Assembly: GCA_017311315.1 (NCBI GenBank)
Contig: CM029622.1
Location: 17,504,102 to 17,568,101 of the forward strand
Length of the DNA: 64,000 nt
From: Dendrocalamus latiflorus
Lineage: Eukaryota > Streptophyta > Magnoliopsida > Poales > Poaceae
Direction of reading: 5' to 3'
Part shown: positions 35,946 through 46,779 of the stretch, piece by piece
Numbering within the stretch: position 1 is the stretch's first letter
Layout: the number at the start of each line of letters is the position of its first letter
Made by a program: the position numbers and the translations under genes
Notes under the pieces: generated by a model
Told to the model about the DNA's origin: nothing
What the model saw: only the letters and a program-made list of their open reading frames with translations
The model's database searches: none

Positions 35946-36602
35946 TGCTAGGGTGATGTGGAAAGAAAGGGAGAGGGGAAAATGGGGGATCGTTAAGGTG
36001 ACATGGAAAGGAAGGGGAAAATGGGGAAACTTTATACATGAAAGAGAAGCGGGAGAGGAAAACGGGGGAATCGCTAGGGTGACGTGGAAAGGAGGGACGA
36101 GGGAACTTCTAGGGTGACGTGGAAAGTTAAGGAGAGAGGCATTGGGGGCAGTGCTATGGTGGCATGGAAAGAAAGGGATATAGGAATTAGGGGTAGTGCT
36201 AAGGTGCTGTGGAAAGGAAGGGAGAGGGGAATTGGGGGTAGCGCTAGGGTGACATGGAAATGAAGGGAGAGGGGAAAACAAGGAAACCGATAGGGTGACA
36301 TGGAAAGTAAGGAGAGAAGAAAACAAAAGAATCTCTAGTGTGATGAGGAAAGGAGGGGGAGGGGGAAACAGGGGAATTACTAGAGTGACATGAAAAGGGA
36401 GGGGTAGTGGGTAAAACAAGGAATCGTTAGGGTGTCATGAAAAGAAAGGAAGAAGGGGAATTAGGGGATTTTGTATAGTAACGTGGAAAGGAAGGGAAAG
36501 GGGAACTAGCTATAGTATTAGGGTGACATGAAAAGGGGAGGGGAATTGGGAGTAGCAATTGGGTGAAATGGAAATGGAAGCGAGAGGGGAAATAGGGAAA
36601 CC
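35946..36602. repeat. Minisatellite, about 48-bp unit, roughly 13 degenerate copies
   Basis: Repeated units of the form TAGGGTGACATGGAAAGGA followed by AGGGAGAGGGGAA and a variable end, spaced about 45-60 bases apart. Copies differ by substitutions and small indels, so the array is old. The G/A-rich strand is the plus strand. Part of it (36074-36419) stays open on the minus strand with a 16-residue period (FHVTLA.P..PLS), which follows from the unit length. Confidence 0.85.
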
Positions 36603-36990
36603 CGAAGCGTTAAGTCGTCTTCTAGCGCGGCACAATGGCTATCGCTTCACCACCTATTTAAAGGTTAACGTCGAAGGGAAGAGAGGGGACCAAAGCCAGA
36701 TTAGAGATAGTGCAGACTCTTTTCTGCATTATACTCTTGTAATCATTCCCTTTGATTAGTAATCACACAAGACGTAGGATTATTATTCTTCTAGGAGAAG
36801 GTCGGAACCTAGATAAAAAATTTTCTTGTCCCTATTCCGCAAGACCTTAGTGTTCTAAGAAAATCCCCAAATCTAAATAAATTATATATAAGATCAGTAT
36901 TAAAACACCGATATATTAGTTCTATATTATTAAAGTCAAGTTAAAGACGTAATAAAATTCGGGTTCCACGACTTATGTTAGGACTATATG
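36603..36990 (+). mobile_element. LTR retrotransposon fragment
   Basis: Contains phrases typical of the 3' part of grass LTRs and the following leader: TTGTAATCATTCCC, AGTAATCACACAAGACGTAGG, and GTCGGAACCTAGATAAA. No partner LTR, TSD or coding is in reach. Low-detail call. Confidence 0.35.
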
Positions 36991-37144
36991 CAGAAAGAAA
37001 AACAATTCATTTCTCGGCTACGGGAAGGAAATGGAATCGTCCAGGGCCTTTTGGAAGAAGCCAAATAAAGTAACCCCCCACCCGCGATTTTACGAGTTTG
37101 CACCCCCTTCACCTTCTCTCCCACTCTGCCGCTTCTTTTTATTA

Positions 37145-37603
37145 CTAGATTGATAGGCGCGGCGACACGCCGCGCCAGCCACCGTATGCACCGAAGTAAA
37201 AGGGGCGATAATTCGTGAGGAGTTTTTTAAAAAAATCCAGGGCACATGTGTATTTTCGGAAAAGATAAAGGGTTTTTTCGTAAAAATTCAAGAGCCTGTA
37301 CGTAACAAAACGAGGACCCGTACGTAATTTAGAAAACCGCGGGGCGCCATCCTGTAAATTGGAGGGGCGTTTTCCGGGGGAAAAGCGTAAAAAACCGATA
37401 GGGACCTCTTCGCGAGAAAAAAAGACCTCTTTGCGAGGAAAAAGGACCTGTACGTAATTTCCGGAAAACACGAGGAAACTCCCTCCCCCGGTCGTACCGA
37501 AATCCCCCGCCACGCGCCGACCGGAGCGCACGGGCGGGGGAACGTGGCCGAGCGCCCGCCCAGGCATTCCCCCGGGTATAATAGGGTTTTTTATACCCAC
37601 AGA
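37145..37603 (-). mobile_element. Helitron-like element, 3' terminus at 37145, upstream of p23
   Basis: Read on the minus strand it ends with a 9-bp stem hairpin (GGCGCGGCG, 3-nt loop, 37156-37176), seven bases, CTAG (37148-37145) and T, the Helitron 3' signature. The body shares the 'acgta-ggtcc' phrases and GC-rich segment of the copy ending at 855. A TCTGTGGGTATAAAAAACCC stretch at 37603 is a plausible 5' end, but the expected A|TC junction is not met, so the left limit is uncertain. It ends within about 90 bases of the p23 start codon. Confidence 0.6.
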
Positions 37604-37682
37604 ATCCTCCCCATGTCCTCCTCAGCGGTCTCCCGCAGTCTAAAAACCCAAATCCCAAAATCCCCACGCAGGAAGAATCTCG

Positions 37683-37764
37683 CGTAGAATAACATGAGGT
37701 GATCCCTCGCGTCGGAAACTCCGAGGAGAATAACATGAGGTGATCCCCCGCGACCTCATGCGAT
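37683..37764 (+). repeat. 41-bp tandem duplication containing the p23 start codon and donor site
   Basis: GAATAACATGAGGTGATCCC occurs at 37688 and 37729. Each copy contains ATG, the following AG and a GT donor, so either can serve as the start exon. If the downstream copy is used, the upstream ATG forms a two-codon upstream ORF (Met-Arg-stop). Confidence 0.85.
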
Positions 37765-39262
37765 ACTTGTGTGCTGCTCTTCGTGCTTGCTCTTGAGGTC
37801 CCGTTTGGCAGAGCTAGATTTTCTAGAACTGATCATCTGTAACTCTAGAAAATCTTGGATCTAAAGTTGCAGGTATGTTAAGTGCATTAACATGACTCAT
37901 TTCATTTATATTATATATTAAATAAAAATATTTAAATCACTTTAATTTAGTCAACAAACTACAGATCTAACATAGATTTCGGAGTTAGAGCTGTGCCAAA
38001 CGGGGCCTTACTCTGTAGTTCTTGATTCGTGTGCCGTGGTGATGTTGCCAGATGGATGCGGGGTCTGGGAGGTGTGATTGATTTTACCTGGGTGCTATTT
38101 TGGTTTGGTCATAGGTTTATGCAAGTTTTTTTTTATGCTAGTAAGTTGGATTATGGGTTTGGGAATAGGGAGATTGGTGGATTTGCCCCATACATAAACA
38201 TGAACATTTCAAAGAATATTGGTTGTGGACTTGTTATATAGCGTGGCCGCGTAGATTTTTTTCTCTCTCTCCGTCGATAGAAGTATGTGAGTTCTTGCGG
38301 TTTGTTGTGATCCTAGGTTTCTTTGAATGCTCACCCTGTTTGTCGATTCAATCTTTTTTATCAGCTTTAGGAGTATCTTCTGTTCTACATGCATTATTAT
38401 CGAGTAATTTGAGGGAATTATGCTGTTGTTCTATGGAGAACATGCAAGTTGCTGTGATATGGAATAGCCTATGGTGCAATCCCTGATTGTTTTAATACTT
38501 TTGTCATAATTACAAACTGAAAATGTGCTGTGAGCATGATTTTGAGCAAATTTGGGGCTTGTTCTTCTTGCAGTCGCCACCCGAGCACTAAGTGGGCGCA
38601 GAGGTCCGACAAGGTGTACTTGACGGTCGAGCTGCCTGACGCCAAGGATGTGAAGCTCAACTTGAAGCCTGAGGGCCATTTCAGCTTCTCAGCGAAGGGC
38701 CCTGCGGATGACATCCCATATGAGCTTGACCTTGAGCTCTTTGATGCTGTGAATGTTGAGGTTGGTGTAGTTGCCAACAAATGTCTTCTCCTTAGTGTAC
38801 TTGTCTTCATGCTAATGGTAGTGGTGTTGGTTCTTTTGCAGGAGAGCAAGGCGGCTGTCGCCGCAAGGACCATATGCTACCTTATTAAGAAAGCCGAGAA
38901 CAAGTGGTGGCCTAGGCTACTGAAGGAGGAGGGCAAGCCACCTGTCTTCTTGAAGGTTGACTGGGATAAATGGCAAGATGAGGATGATGAAGACCTTGGA
39001 AGTAAGTCTTTTTGATTGCAGTATGTGTTGGTTTTGGTACTATCTAGTTCAGTGCAAACTGACCTCACGCTATTTGTGCTGCAGTTGGTGACTTTGGTGA
39101 TATGGATTTCTCGGCATGGCTCTAATGCGATTTTTCTCTGTTGGGAAATAAAATGGTAGGAAGGGTTCTCATATTTTCTGTGTTTGCAGAAGCTGGACAT
39201 GGGAGGTGCTGATGATGATATTGAGGATGATGATGAGGTTTTGGTTGACAGTGCTAACAAAG
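37694..39262 (+). CDS. p23: p23-type HSP90 co-chaperone (CS domain), 3' part missing from the window
   Basis: Five exons are visible: a start exon ending ATGAG (donor at 37699 or 37740), then 38574-38760, 38842-39001, 39085-39113 and 39190-39262, together about 151 codons. The CS domain reads SRHPSTKWAQRSDKVYLTVE at its start, then YLIKKAENKWWPRLLKEEGK and VFLKVDWDKWQDEDDE, the p23 signature (WPRL..K...L.VD...W.DEDD). An IGDFGDMDFS segment and an acidic tail follow. p23 binds and stabilises ATP-bound HSP90 in the cytosol. Oddities: a 41-bp duplication gives two possible ATG/donor pairs; the fourth intron starts with GC rather than GT (39114); and after exon five the gene runs into a transposon nest with the final exon(s) not found. 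Intron read-through after 39113 or 39262 meets a stop within a few to about ten codons. Confidence 0.85.
37797..38007. mobile_element. MITE in p23 intron 1
   Basis: The left end GGTCCCGTTTGGCAGAGCT and the right end AGCTGTGCCAAACGGGGCC are imperfect inverted repeats around 211 bp. Related by its ends to the MITE at 32613-33049. Confidence 0.7.
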
Positions 39263-39650
39263 GTATGCTATTCTTCTTGTCACATGCATGACTGATTTGG
39301 AGAGGAAGCCTATTCCTGGCTTAGTGCTTCAAACCTGCTATTGATCAGCTCTATTGTTTGGAGCTGGACATTCTAGTAAGAGCTATTTGGGTGGATTTGA
39401 ATACGGGATTTTCCTCGTAATGCCCTGAACAGTTTAGCCCTGTAGTTGGACCTTGAAAAACATTCTTGAGGGCCTACTGGCAGAGTAGCATATATGTTCG
39501 CGGCCTTGCTTTTCTAATCCATCAGTGTTAAGTCATGTTATGTTTTGCTATTTTTCCAAATCAGGATCCAAATGGTTAATGTGATTTTCTTTAAGCAACA
39601 TCAATCATAGCTCATAAGTGTGCAGCCATAATCTGTTTTTGACGTATCAC
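39263..39650 (+). other. p23 intron up to the transposon nest
   Basis: Intron-like T-rich DNA following the donor GTATGC at 39263. No exon resembling the p23 C-terminus was recognised. An acceptor-like GTGTGCAG at about 39627 would be followed by only a few codons before a stop. Transposon similarity begins at about 39650-39690. Confidence 0.4.
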
Positions 39651-39689
39651 ATTTGGAGCTGCAATATCCTGTGACTCCTGTCTGTTGCC

Positions 39690-40162
39690 TCGTGTTCCAT
39701 TCTCCAATGTGAGCTCCATTTTTATCATCCTTATGAAACTTTTTGAAGAGCTTGTTCTTGCCATTGAAATCCTTCTTCTTAGATGACTTGCCCTTGTCAT
39801 CCATCTTTGTAGGGCAATGAGAGGCAATGTACCTCTTCTTATCGTACTCATAGCAACGAATATTGCTATACCACTTATTGTCGTTGTAGAATCGATACTT
39901 CTTGTTCTTTTCATGATTAGCGCTTCAATTTGAGCATCTTCTTATGAATTTCTTCATTCTTCTCATGAGGAGGGCCATCTCCTCCTTGAAATCATTCTCA
40001 TCATCTTCAAACTCATCACTAGGTAACGCTTTAGCTTTGAAAGCGGTGAGCTACTTGCTCTTGAGGAGGATTGCTCCAAAAACTCCTCCTTGTCTTTTTT
40101 GTATAACTCATTAGTAATGAGGTTGCCTAAGAGTTGTGTTAACATCATCCTTGTCAACTCGG
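39690..40162 (-). pseudogene. Old Copia gag, 3' fragment (left of the young element)
   Basis: Minus-strand frames with several shifts correspond to the C-terminal half of the gag at 58932-60618: the ELYKKDKEEFLEQ region, a CCHC-type knuckle beginning CYEYD, then DDKGKSSKKK and KLFKKFHKDDKNGAHIGEW. It stops at about 39690, so the rest of pol and the 3' LTR of this old element are absent. It continues on the far side of the young insertion at 62326. Confidence 0.85.
40158..40162. other. Target site duplication CTCGG, left
   Basis: Five-base duplication flanking the young Copia element. The partner is at 62326-62330. Confidence 0.9.
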
Positions 40163-41831
40163 TGTAGGATCAAAGGATACCGACTAGAGGGGGTGAATAG
40201 GAGGTTTTAAATTTTTCTTGTTCACTTGATTAATTCTTCACAATTTTAACTAGCAAGAATGAAGAGCAAATAACCCTATGCAATTCTAGTAATCAATATA
40301 GCAAGCCTAGCTCCAAACAAGCAAATGATCACAATGATATAAATAAGTAAGAGCTAAGAACAAGTGGACACAACCGATGTTTTACCGTGGTGTTCGGAAA
40401 CTTGCCGGTTTCCCCTAGTCCACGTTGAGGTAAGCTCGAACGAATCGAACCGGCTCCACGAATTGAGCCTAATCACCTCGATCACTATTGGTAGCCCTTT
40501 CCCTCTCCGGGTAGGCGAGCTCCAAGCCTTCACAATTTGCTGGGCCTTCTCACAACCTTCTTGAGAAGATCACCAAGCCAATCTCCGCCCAATCGTCCAA
40601 GTGCCGGCAAGCACTAAGAGTAATGAATCTCGGGCTTCACTTGAATGCAATTCTTGTGCTAAGTGGATCAACAAATGACTTTTTTGCACTAATTACAATA
40701 CCACCCCAATTTAATGCTCAGTGAGAGAAAGAGGGTGGACTGAATGCTCTAGGGCTCAACAAATATGCAATGAGTCTCTAACCTTAGCCCTTATGCAGTG
40801 GTGGGGGTATTTATAGCCTCCACCAACAAAAACTAGCAGTTTGGCACAAATTCCTGAAAAAATTCAGGACGAGCGGTACTGCCGTCCCCAGGGGCCGGTA
40901 CTACCGCTACCAAATCTTCGCGCCAGAACGGCTATGTCAGAGCTCTGCAGTGACCGTTGGATTTGGCGGCGCGGTACTACCGTCGTTGTAACTTGCGCTA
41001 CTACCGCTCTCCGGTAGTTCCGCAAAGTCTCAAAATTTGGCGCTCTCTGGAAAAAGACGTCCGCTCTGAAACCGGTTCTTCTGGACTCCGGAAGTACCGC
41101 TCTGAGTAGCGGAACTACCGCTCGCAGCGGGAGTTCCGGCGTTGAAATCACCGGTACTTCCGCTCCAAAAAAATCCAGACTTTATCCGGAGGTGCCCTCT
41201 GGAAATAACATTCCGCTCATCCTCCGGATCTTCCGGGATCCAGAAGTACCGCTTTATAATGCGGTACTACCGCTCAGTGCGGTAGTTCCGGCGTTCAAGT
41301 GGCCAGTACTTCCGTTCCCGCAAGGGCTCAGGTGCATCCGCGGTTGCTCTCTGGAAAAAAGGATCCGCTCGAAAAACGGATCTTTCACTCGCCGGTACTA
41401 CCGCATTTGGGTGCGGAACAACCGCTCTCCGTTAGTTCCGACGTTCAAAACCGCGGTACTACCGTTCTTCCAGACAGAGCACAGACTTAGTTTAAAAACG
41501 GATTTTTGATGAATGCAAGTTTCTAATGTTGATCCAAATGGCACGAAATTTGTATTCAAGTTACTAGCCATGATCCCTCTTGATGGTACGATTATCTACC
41601 CTATAATCCGGTCTTCCACCATTCACCTAAGACCGGTAAAACAAAAAAAGGGATCCTATGCTAAGTAAACTTTTGTCTTGAGCCAATTTGAGTCTTCATA
41701 TATATCCTTCGGCTTGCATCTTGTCGCTCATATGTGGACTAACCCTTCGCATGCTCATAAAACACGTTAGTCCCATATTCACATAATTGCATTAATTACC
41801 AAAACCATTTTTAGGGGCCTAGATGCTTTCA
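40163..41831 (-). repeat. 3' LTR of the young Copia element
   Basis: A 1669-bp LTR with TG...CA ends (plus strand TGTAGGATC ... GCTTTCA). It is dense in short near-palindromes built on GGTACTACCGC and GGTAGTTCCG. It differs from the 5' LTR by substitutions and lacks a 38-bp segment present there. Confidence 0.92.
40808..40816 (-). promoter_or_regulatory. TATA box in the 3' LTR
   Basis: Minus strand CTATAAATA followed by CCCCCACCAC, at the position expected for the LTR promoter. The same sequence is in the other LTR. Confidence 0.6.
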
Positions 41832-41845
41832 ATCTCCCCCTTTTT
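41832..41845 (-). other. Polypurine tract next to the 3' LTR
   Basis: On the minus strand AAAAAGGGGGAGAT sits directly against the LTR start TGAAAGCATC, the plus-strand primer site for reverse transcription. Further GGGGGAG tracts occur at about 42020-42030 and 42330-42340. Confidence 0.85.
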
Positions 41846-42361
41846 GGTAATTGATGACAACCCAAGTTTTATGTGAGATAAAAGTTTTGAATATATCAAA
41901 TTGTTTGGCAACAAGTTGTATATTCCATGTTTACTTTTAAATGAGAGTAGTTCTTTGCAATAATATATGTATTGGCATGATAAGAACTATTTCCATTTTC
42001 AAGTTCAAGAGAGGAGATAACTCCCCCTAAACATGTGCATAGATAAGAGATGTAACATTTTATACAAGATGCACAAGACAAAGAGATGTTATAATATGAA
42101 AGTAAATTGACATTTAAGCAAAAGATAATGACATAAGCATCCATGACCATAAGGTTCATTACAACCACATGTTCAAAAGATAAAAGCGAGTTCATTACAT
42201 CCAAGCGATCATCAACCAGACATAAGTTCATTACAATTATCAAAGGCAATAATAAGAAGATATAATAATAATCCCATAAGACATAAGTAGAAATAAACCC
42301 AACTGACTAAAGGTCCAACTGACTAACTTCTCCCCCTTTGGCATCAAGTACCAAAAAGAGA
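41846..42361 (-). other. Non-coding region between the env-position ORF and 3' LTR
   Basis: AT-rich, no coding. It contains additional polypurine tracts on the minus strand, as described for Sireviruses. Confidence 0.5.
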
Positions 42362-42552
42362 TCAGTCCTGAGAAGGAGAAGGGGGATCACTACGAAGACG
42401 ACGTCGAGTGTAGCGACGAGGCGACGGAGGGCGCTCCAGAACTGCAACTCGACTATCTAGCGAGGTCAGTCTGCTGTCAATGGAGTCCAGTCGCGCATCA
42501 ACCCGGTCCATCCTGGAGTTGAGGGTGGAGAACCCCTCAAGCATGGAAGAGT
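42362..42552 (-). pseudogene. Env-position ORF of the Copia element, C-terminal part
   Basis: About 60 codons on the minus strand ending in a TGA near 42362, with heptad-like repeats (RMDRVDARLDSIDSRLTSLD) forming a short coiled coil, then an Arg/Pro/Ser tail. The upstream part of this ORF lies across the CACTA insertion at 53538-54696. The two halves are in the same phase. Confidence 0.75.
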
Positions 42553-42555
42553 AAC
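42553..42555. other. CACTA target duplication TAA, left
   Basis: TAA precedes the element's CTGCTACAG end. The partner TAA is at 53535-53537. The sequence common to both junctions is actually GTAAC. Confidence 0.75.
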
Positions 42556-42569
42556 TGCTACAGACAGCC

Positions 42570-43165
42570 CTATCACAGACGGTTCGGAACCGTCATCACA
42601 GACGGTTCCTGAACCGTCAGTGTTTAGGTGTCAGTGATAGTTGATGGTTATCACAGACGGTTCCCGAGCCGTCTGTGATAAAAACATCACAGACGGTCTT
42701 TATTACTAACCGTCTGAGATAGGCGAGTATCACAGACGGTTTTTTATAAACAACCGTCGGTAATACTCGCATATCACAGACGGTTAGTAATCAAGACCGT
42801 CTGTGATATACACAATATCACAGACGGTTTGTATTACTAACCGTCTGTGATATTGTGTATATCACAGACGGTCTTGATTACTAACCGTCTGTGATAGACG
42901 CGTATCACCGACGGTTGTTTATAAAAAACCGTCTGTGATACTCGCCTATCTCAGACGGTTAGTAATAAAGACCGTCTGTGATATGCACAATATCACAGAC
43001 GGGTATTACTAACCGTCTGTGATATTTTGTATATCACAGACGGTCAGTAGTAAAAGCCGTCTGTGATAGCAGTCACACCACATACGGCACTCTTTGAAAC
43101 CGTCTGTGATATGGTATCACAGACGGTTTTTAACAATGAACCGTTTGTGATACCAAGTGCATCAT
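42570..43165. repeat. Left subterminal array of the CACTA element
   Basis: About two dozen copies of ATCACAGACGGTT and its inverse AACCGTCTGTGAT in alternating pairs separated by 6-12 bases, so the whole stretch can fold into small hairpins. Arrays like this are the transposase-binding sites of CACTA elements. Confidence 0.9.
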
Positions 43166-43412
43166 CCATTTTATATGCTGTTTCTTGGCTAGCCTCAGGA
43201 TATGCTAGCCATGCCCTCTGAAAGCAAGCAGATTACAGATAAATGACAGATATAAGTTAATTGCAACTCATAGTAAATTACAACAAAATTCGATACACAG
43301 ATGAATGTAACAATATCACATATATAGAATGAAAATTGTTACACAAAATCTGACAAATGTATTCAATTGAGGAATTGTTTGATTTGTACAGTTGAATCCA
43401 ATGTTTCAACAT

Positions 43413-46400
43413 CTAATTATCATCATCGCCGGTGTGGAACTCTCCCCTCTTATTTATGACCTCTGCTAGCAAGAATTGGGAGATGATTGCACGAATATCG
43501 ACGAGATTGTCAAGATCATATGCACTTCCGTCGAAGTTCACCCGCTGTCGCTAGGAGCAATGTTAAGTCATTAATTAGCATGTGTGTGTAATATAATCAG
43601 AAAATAATAATTATTGGAAGGACCTGACAAACCTCTGGATCATTGATCTTAGTACCCATGATTTCCATCATATTGCGGCAAACGTAGAATCCACATACGT
43701 TGCCCTGTAGCTGCTGGTGGCACTGCAAAAATAGAATTACATACATCGGTATTGTCAATTCTAGAGGCATTATTACAAAGTATGATATAGGATTATTGTG
43801 TTGTAGCGGGTACCGGAAATCGCGTGTTGTGTCGTAGCGTGTCACTGGATTTGTCGTGTGTTCCTCCTTGGGCAACATATTCGGCAAACGCCCTACGTGA
43901 TTCAAAAAACTTAGCCTCGGCCGTGGCAAACAAAAGAAATATTACAATAGAGTTATGTATGGAGGAAATGAGTTTACCTGTTAAGTACTTCTTGCACACG
44001 ACTGAAGTCATGGTTGCTCCTAAGGAGGGAATCAAGGTATATTACCTTGCTCCACTTTGGTACAATCACAATCAAAATCCAGTGATTCCTAGTCATATGT
44101 GTCGCCATAGTGATTAATCCTAAGTTCATGCTGCATGTAAAGTACAAATGAAACATATGTGTGGCAACTAGTGAAGCACTTACCCTTGGTTGAAGGGTAC
44201 CATGACGTACTCCTTGTCGGTGTGAGCAATCAATCCCCTCGTTATGTAACCTTCCACGAAGGATGCATCTGCGTTGATAGATTGCTCGGAGACCAAGTGA
44301 GGGTCGAGGAAACCCACCGGTCGTCGCAATTTCCGGGCTTGTTGGATCATGTATCTATACATAAAGAAAGGGTAATGACATTTATCTGTATAACGTGAAT
44401 GTAGAACTTCATTGTACAGTACACTTACAGTGTCCAGCATCGTAGAAGTGAGGCGTCGAGTTCGTCGAGATTGAATAGTAAGAATAAATCTTCGAATGTC
44501 ACGACGATGTAGCCCAAGTCATGGAGGAAATGTGTCTCTTTATATTTCACAGTGAATGCACTCTGCCGGTTTGGCTTCATGTTGGACTTCTCCATGTACC
44601 AGGCATGCAATGTATTGCAAATCATACCAAGCTGGCGTAATTGTGAATCGGGCACCAACGACACTCCTAGAATAAACTTCCATGGCACGGGACCCGGCTT
44701 AATTTTCTTCGCATGAGCCTTGGAGGCCTTGGAGCCTCGCTTATGATATGTTCTCGGTGGCATCTCAGCGGGAGCCGATGCAACAGACTTTACTGGATTT
44801 GGAGGTGGAGGTGGAGCCACCGGAGCCGATGTGCCAGGTCCAGGGCGACGTCCCTCTTGGGCCACTGGATGTGAAGATTGTGGCACGGACATGTCGAGGA
44901 CGATGTCCCTCTTGGGCCACTGAACGAATGTGTGGACGGCATCCCCTAATGTCTTAATCTCTTCGTTTGGGGGCTTCTCAAGAGGGACAGGCTTAAAAAT
45001 ATCATTAATCATGTCCACCTGGACCTTTATGAAACCGGTGTCTACTTGTACACCGTGCACCTGCGTCCCTGGCAGCAATGGATACACCATGCCGCGCCCA
45101 GCGTCAACGGGAATAGAGCCAACAAGCCTGACTTTGAGGCTGCAAGGCATGGGCTCCTACATAACGATACAAGAGATGAGTTAAGGCGTCCACCAGAGAG
45201 ATCTATGTACCATTCTAAAGAGGTACATTACCTGAATGTCATCAATACGTAAGTGGTCGTCGCTATGTTCAGAAATTGGTGTGGACGCGCAGCTACTGCG
45301 ACGTTGAGGGGGACTGGGTACCGCAGTACTAGGAGTGGGTTGCGATTGGTTGCGGACTTGTCTCAGTTCTTCCCGCAACGAATCTATCTCTCCTCGAAGT
45401 GAGGCAGTCTGCTCTTGAAGTGAGGCAGATAGTTGTTCCTCAAGTTGAGCACGAAGCTCCTGTTTTATTTGTTCGCTGCGGTACGCCTTGGTTCTCTTCC
45501 TACTCCTATATGTGTCGGAGTAATCTGGAAATCCGTGCCTCCAAGGTACATAAACCCCCATACCTCGTGTGCGACCTGGGTGCTCCTTGTTTCCCAAGGC
45601 CTGTGATAGTAAATCTATCTCCCTATCTTCTTCAAAGGAGCCACGAGAAGATTCGGTAGTCAATGATTGCTGCAAGAGGCAATTAATCATGTTATTTTTG
45701 AACCCATGAAGTTCAAGAGGTGTTAACAACTATGTTGTTTAACATATTTTACCATGCGTTGGGACACTTCCTCATCTGCGGGGTTTTTGAAAGAGACACC
45801 CGAAGATGTGGTTGATGACCTCGCTCTTAACCAGTTTCGAGCGCGCTCGTTTGCGATCCCGGCAAATGGCGGAGAGGCCTCCGATCGGATTGCGACCTCA
45901 TCCTGCATCCTCCATTGCGGGATTTTACCCGCGTACCCAGCAGTGCCGAGTCTGTGAGGGTGCGTGTTTTGTGACTGGAGATCCTTGTGCGCCGCACTTT
46001 GTTGTACAAATTCGGGCGTCGTCTTCATCTGCACAAAGGCCTCCCATGTTTCCGGCGACACGAAAGGATACTTCGTAAAGGGCGTGACATCCTCGGCCAC
46101 GTACTTCGTCACAAGAGTGCTCTTAAAATTCTTCCATGCTTTTCCCATCGCGAGGAGCGCTTGCCGTTGCACGAGTCCCTGTGCTTCTGCTGGGAACTCG
46201 AACGAATTTGTAAGTTCCTCCCATAGCTGATTTTTGTGATCCTTTGTCAAATCTTTCCAGCTTGCTATGGTGATGGGGACCCGTTGCCTTCCAATTATCC
46301 CGCAGGTAGTCCGAAATGATGACGCTGCTTTCGACGGTTCCAGAGGGACCCCATCCGGAGAGACCACCGTGATGGTCCTTCGGCCCTCTGGCCTTTTCGA

Positions 46401-46481
46401 TACTCCTCGGCCACGTTTAGATTTCGCAGTCTTGGGAGCGTGAGACCCAGATGACGACGACGAAGACTGTGTGGACGCCAT
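43413..46481 (-). CDS. CACTA second gene: transposase-associated protein with C48 (Ulp1-type) peptidase domain
   Basis: Eight exons join in frame on the minus strand: 46481-45753, 45669-45232, 45156-44429, 44354-44184, 44088-43978, 43892-43814, 43722-43633 and 43544-43413, all GT/AG, giving 825 aa. The N-terminus is Ser-rich and basic. About 65-190 resembles the plant En/Spm-associated transposase domain (SWKDLTKDHKNQLWEEL). About 300-350 is a coiled coil (EQIKQELRAQLEEQLSASLQ). Exon 3 holds a conserved block (KTLGDAVHTFVQWPKRD) and a Pro-rich linker. The end is a C48 cysteine peptidase with His691 (NHWILIVIVP), Asp708 (IYLDSL), Gln756 and Cys762 (QGNVCGFYVC), the Ulp1 catalytic set. In En/Spm the second protein binds subterminal repeats; the peptidase role is unknown and could involve SUMO. 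Remnants of this gene occur at 19709-20429 and 25208-25797. Confidence 0.8.
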
Positions 46482-46514
46482 CTCTCTTCTAAGAAAAAAC
46501 TAACTGAAGTGACG

Positions 46515-46779
46515 CATATACATGTGAAGCATATATATATCATGTGAAGCATATATATATCATGTGAAGCATATACATGTGAAGCATATATATATCATGT
46601 GAAGAATATACATGTGAATCATATATATATCATGTGAAGCATATACATGTGAAGCATATATATATCATGTGAAGCATATACATGTGAAGCATATATATAT
46701 CATGTGAAGCATATACATGTGAAGCATATATATATCATGTGAAGCATATATATATCATAAAGCTAACATGTGAAGCACA
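46515..46779. repeat. Tandem array CATGTGAAGCATATA, 15- and 20-bp units
   Basis: Copies of CATGTGAAGCATATA alternate with a version lengthened by TATAT, giving a higher-order period near 35 bp. It lies directly upstream of the second CACTA gene's start codon (46481), in its probable promoter or leader. Confidence 0.92.

Noticed and set aside
35832..36419. 195-aa minus-strand frame with periodic sequence
   Set aside because: It lies in the 48-bp minisatellite. The openness follows from the repeat length, and no start context, splice partner or known domain was seen.
42570..43165. CRISPR-like array of regularly spaced repeats
   Set aside because: Repeats alternate in orientation, spacers are only a few bases long, and the setting is a plant transposon end.
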